A stretch of 64,000 nucleotides of DNA from CAYQDB01 sp964416195 (GTDB lineage Bacteria > Zixibacteria > MSB-5A5 > GN15 > FEB-12), in NCBI GenBank assembly GCA_964416195.1, contig CAYQDB010000006.1:1-64000 (forward strand). The letters run 5' to 3'. The notes below the pieces were generated by a model that was given only the letters and a program-made list of their open reading frames with translations, searched no databases and was not told where the DNA came from. Positions 61,593-64,000 of this stretch are shown one piece after another (the first letter of the stretch is position 1; each line of letters opens with the position of its first letter). Made by a program: the position numbers and the translations under genes.

Positions 61593-62405
61593 ATGGCCAA
61601 AACACGTTTTCAGATGTTGCCGCTGATTATCATCGCGGTACTGGCGCTCGGGATGGTCGGCTGCGGGACGCAGATACCATCGGGGCATCGGGGGGTCTTT
61701 TACTACAAGTTCGGTGACGGGACTGAATTCGGCAAGATTTACCAGGAGGGATTCACCTGGCACCTTCCCTGGAACAGCGTGTTCGTCTACAAGGTCCAGC
61801 TCCAGGAACACAAGGAAGCCCTGACGGTCCTTTCCTCTGACGGCGCGACGATCCTGTTGGAAGTTTCTATCCTTTACCGACCACTGGCCGCGAAGCTTGA
61901 TTCCCTGCAGGTTACTATCGGGCGCAACTACTATGGCGTCGCTATTGCTCCCACTATTCGCGAAATCGCTCGCACCGTGGCGGGCCGCTACAAGCCGGAA
62001 GAAATCTATTCCACCAAACGCGAACAGATAGCAAGTGAGGTCGTTGAAGCTCTTCGAGGCGCTATGACCGACAAATTCATCATGATCGAAAACGTCCTCA
62101 TTCGTGACGTACTGATTCCGCCTGAAATATCGAAAGCCATCAATCTCAAGCTGACCATGGACCAGGAAGCCCAGCGCATGCAGTTTACCATCGAGAAGGA
62201 AAAACGGGAGGCGGAAAGAAAGCGCATCGAGGCCAAGGGGATTTCCGACTTTCAAAAGATCGTCAGCGCCGGCATCACGTCTTCCCTGCTGAAATGGAAG
62301 GGAATTGAAGCAACCCTGGAAATCGCCAAATCCCCTAACACCAAAGTGGTCATTGTCGGCAATGACGCCGGAAGTCTGCCGATTATTCTTGGAGGCGAGA
62401 AATAG
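61593..62405 (+). CDS. SPFH/prohibitin-family lipoprotein
   Basis: A 270-aa Band 7 protein. The N-terminus (MLPLIIIAVLALGMVGCGTQ) ends in a lipobox, so it may be a lipoprotein rather than a helix-anchored one. The SPFH domain covers about 30-190 (PSGHRGVFYYKFGDGTEFGKIYQEGFTWHLPW ... YGVAIAPTIREIARTVAGRYKPEEIYSTKREQIASEVVEALR ... IENVLIRDVLIPPEISKAINLKL). A charged coiled coil (QEAQRMQFTIEKEKREAERKRIEAKG) follows and mediates ring assembly in relatives. AAGGAGG precedes the ATG. It probably organises membrane protein quality control, as prohibitins and HflK/C do. Confidence 0.9.
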   Translation: MAKTRFQMLPLIIIAVLALGMVGCGTQIPSGHRGVFYYKFGDGTEFGKIYQEGFTWHLPWNSVFVYKVQLQEHKEALTVLSSDGATILLEVSILYRPLAAKLDSLQVTIGRNYYGVAIAPTIREIARTVAGRYKPEEIYSTKREQIASEVVEALRGAMTDKFIMIENVLIRDVLIPPEISKAINLKLTMDQEAQRMQFTIEKEKREAERKRIEAKGISDFQKIVSAGITSSLLKWKGIEATLEIAKSPNTKVVIVGNDAGSLPIILGGEK

Positions 62406-62519
62406 GCCGCGAAGTGGCCGCAAGGTGGCTTTTGTAATAAGTTGGAATCGCAGGTGGCCCACCGCTTGCGGTGGGTTTACCGGTGACTTTTGTACTGAGT
62501 TACATTGTGGTTGGCGGAC

Positions 62520-62618
62520 GTCCTGAGGCTGTCTCATAAGTCGACAGAGTAGCGTAGGGGCGGGGCTCGTCTCCGCCCAGCCCGATGGCTTGTGGCGACA
62601 CAAGGCCGCCACCTACGC
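62520..62618. repeat. Composite palindromic repeat element
   Basis: GTCCTGAGGCTGTC (62520-62533) is the inverse of 45152-45165. Next, GCGTAGG (62552-62558) pairs with CCTACGC (62612-62618), enclosing GGGCGGGG / CTCCGCCC and either CTTGTG-GCGA-CACAAG or GTGGCG / CGCCAC. The GTAGGGGCGG head recalls REP-type repeats. The whole could fold as a small cloverleaf in RNA or single-stranded DNA. Confidence 0.6.
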
Positions 62619-62675
62619 GGGTCCACACCACTTATGGGGCAACCTCTTCTCGTGCGTCAACTCAATTGAGGATGG

Positions 62676-62695
62676 GGCAGATGTGGACATCTGCC
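62676..62695. repeat. WGGA-loop hairpin with decayed partner
   Basis: Stem GGCAGATG / CATCTGCC with loop TGGA, as at 5979 and 24495. Just upstream, CTCGTGCGTCAAC (62650-62662) matches the 3' arm of the TCCT hairpin at 16998, but the 5' arm is gone, so this is a half-decayed paired module. Confidence 0.8.
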
Positions 62696-62744
62696 GCCCA
62701 CAAAATCATGTGTAGCCTCCTGGCATCAACTTTTGTGTTTTTGT

Positions 62745-64000
62745 TTACGGACACGGTGGGGGGGTATCGCCGCTATTGAATAAGTAGTTAACCAGGTAGG
62801 TCAAATCGGCAACGTCGATTGGTCCGCCTTGGCCAGAACTACCGTCAATATTGCCTTCTTCAACGCAGGGGGGAAGATAACCACACTGAAACAGGTAATT
62901 GACAAGATAGGTCAAATCAGCCACATCAATTGGTCCACCGATACTAGTGATACCATCTACGTTCCCTCTGTTTTGACAAGGGCCCTCGTAATAACATTCC
63001 GTATAACCAGTTGCCCATCTCACCCGATTATCTAGTGTGTCGTCGCCTCTTCCCCCGTATGCCGAGTAGTAGAGACCTAATGTGTGTTCCTGCTCCTTAC
63101 TATCAATCCATATTCCACAAGACCTGTAGATAAGTTCATTTGCCCAATGGGCACATGTGGAAGCCTTGAGAAGAGGATCAGCCCGAGTTGTAAAACTCTT
63201 GCCTGTGTCTGTGCTGATTGCAATGTGCAACCAAGCAGGGCTTCCATGTGCTCCTATTCTCGTTTCTGTAACGAGCGTTAGATAGTTATTTGCGTCATAT
63301 GGCAAGACTGATAAGTGCCATATATCTCTTGATGAAGGGTCAGAGGGAAGCCAGTTACATGTTTGCACAGTATCCCAAGGGCCCTCCGGATTATCCGCTT
63401 CCCACAATGTTACAAAGTTATGCTCATTAACCCATTGTGTGTTACCAGGATTGCAAACAGGCAAATAAATGCCAGTCTCAACTGTCCACATCCTGTATTG
63501 CCCGACCGGGTCCAAAACCACAGCTGGAGACAGAAGATCGAAACCTTGGGCAGCTCTGACATTATTTCCATGATGACTAAGGCAATCGGCGCCCGTCACT
63601 GGCCCGACAATCGTGTCGGCCTTGCTCGCAGGGGCATAGGCTTCGTTTTTCCCGTGCCAATCTACCCCGTTGGTTGTGTAGACACCAAAAATGAAATTGG
63701 TGTCGGAGCAACAGCCAATGGTCTGCGTTTTCCCTCTGAAAAAGAGCCACAGCTCTCCAGTATGGGACATAAACAGCTCACAATCGGACAGGTAAGTAAC
63801 AGCGAAGTCTTCCCTCGTGAAGATCGGGTTGTGCAGAGTGTCGTCCCCAACTATGACCTCAGTCCAATTTATATTGTCATTACTCACATATATACAGGGA
63901 TTCTCATATGTTCCTCCCTGACCAAGGTATGTTCCAGCAAACCAATATCGATATCCGAGAAAACCTTCCGGTATAAAAACAACTGACGGATGCATAATTT
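62745..64000 (-). CDS. Secreted propeller-like protein with C-terminal dockerin pair, 5' end outside window
   Basis: At least 416 residues are visible and the frame stays open at the right edge, so the signal peptide is missing. The body has repeated five-bladed-propeller-like strands (GYRYWFAGTYLG, CELFMSHTGELWLFFRGKTQT, YRMWTVETGIYLPV, LVTETRIGAHGSPAWLHIAIS), as in GH43/GH32-like or sialidase-like folds. The end is a dockerin pair (NVDGITSIGGPIDVADLTYLVNYLF and NIDGSSGQGGPIDVADLTYLVNYLF). Both loops carry the same SxxGGPI insertion instead of the usual DGxVN core. It is exported and presumably shares a partner with the other dockerin proteins. Confidence 0.78.
   Translation of the reverse strand, partial: IMHPSVVFIPEGFLGYRYWFAGTYLGQGGTYENPCIYVSNDNINWTEVIVGDDTLHNPIFTREDFAVTYLSDCELFMSHTGELWLFFRGKTQTIGCCSDTNFIFGVYTTNGVDWHGKNEAYAPASKADTIVGPVTGADCLSHHGNNVRAAQGFDLLSPAVVLDPVGQYRMWTVETGIYLPVCNPGNTQWVNEHNFVTLWEADNPEGPWDTVQTCNWLPSDPSSRDIWHLSVLPYDANNYLTLVTETRIGAHGSPAWLHIAISTDTGKSFTTRADPLLKASTCAHWANELIYRSCGIWIDSKEQEHTLGLYYSAYGGRGDDTLDNRVRWATGYTECYYEGPCQNRGNVDGITSIGGPIDVADLTYLVNYLFQCGYLPPCVEEGNIDGSSGQGGPIDVADLTYLVNYLFNSGDTPPPCP

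Noticed and set aside
61557..62612. 351-codon reverse-strand frame opposite the SPFH gene
   Set aside because: It mirrors a clear Band 7 gene, runs into repeat DNA, and has no recognisable domain or ribosome-binding site.
1..64000. CRISPR arrays, prophage, integron or IS elements
   Set aside because: No regularly spaced direct repeats, integrase or transposase genes were seen. The repeats present are dispersed hairpins.

Overview
The window reads as chromosomal DNA of a Gram-negative, probably uncultured bacterium of the FCB-like assemblage. My best guess is a Zixibacteria-type lineage, inferred only from gene content. The pointers are secreted proteins ending in type I dockerin repeats or in a FlgD/T9SS-like C-terminal domain (NYPNPFNP ... 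KKM), a peptidase/TolB-propeller/Omp85-barrel fusion, an MshEN/HD/DUF4388 regulator coupled to PilT, and LPS-type envelope machinery (RseP, lipoproteins, a TonB-dependent receptor). No phage, plasmid, IS transposase or CRISPR array is visible.

Layout. 1-2.2 kb: MacB-type permease (cut by the window edge) and its HlyD-like adaptor. 2.2-8.0 kb: a lone GT4 glycosyltransferase, then a leucine-degradation operon (methylcrotonyl-CoA carboxylase beta, enoyl-CoA hydratase, biotin carboxylase, separate biotin carrier). 8.1-12 kb: tRNA-Met and tRNA-Glu, a Lon-like protease, and a 52-aa lysine-rich zinc-ribbon protein with a clean terminator. 12-24 kb, mostly minus strand: the peptidase-propeller-barrel protein, murA, two cohesin-like secreted proteins with sorting domains, a DUF4416 protein, tRNA-Thr, cysS and an M42 aminopeptidase. 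24.4-28.4 kb: a cobalamin riboswitch, a BtuB-like receptor and a dockerin-tagged beta-propeller. 28.6-34 kb: an STAS-like protein, an S9 peptidase, an ECF sigma/zinc anti-sigma pair and a TPR-like protein. 34-44 kb: the DUF4388 regulator with pilT, a large dockerin protein, an AGCS symporter, and ilvE-rpiB. 44-54 kb: an aspartyl protease, a DUF1573 protein, the dxr-rseP-lepB group, a cyclophilin, an S41 peptidase and a CsgG-OmpA protein. 54-64 kb: dCMP deaminase, GSI-alpha glutamine synthetase, KUP, uvrB, two lipoproteins and a second large dockerin protein cut by the right edge.

Four things stand out. First, intergenic DNA carries many short perfect hairpins whose stems differ completely while the loop stays AGGA/TGGA or its complement TCCT. 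At four loci they occur as a pair, TCCY loop first and WGGA loop 11-14 nt later, and single copies sit inside an operon and inside the cobalamin riboswitch. Second, the riboswitch-controlled locus pairs BtuB with a YVTN propeller resembling BtuG of Bacteroides, but ending in a dockerin. Third, cohesin-like and dockerin modules coexist in the window. Fourth, the sigma/anti-sigma pair has the geometry of SigR/RsrA, with a matching autoregulatory promoter. Promoters, hairpins and starts were read by eye. No database search or folding program was run.
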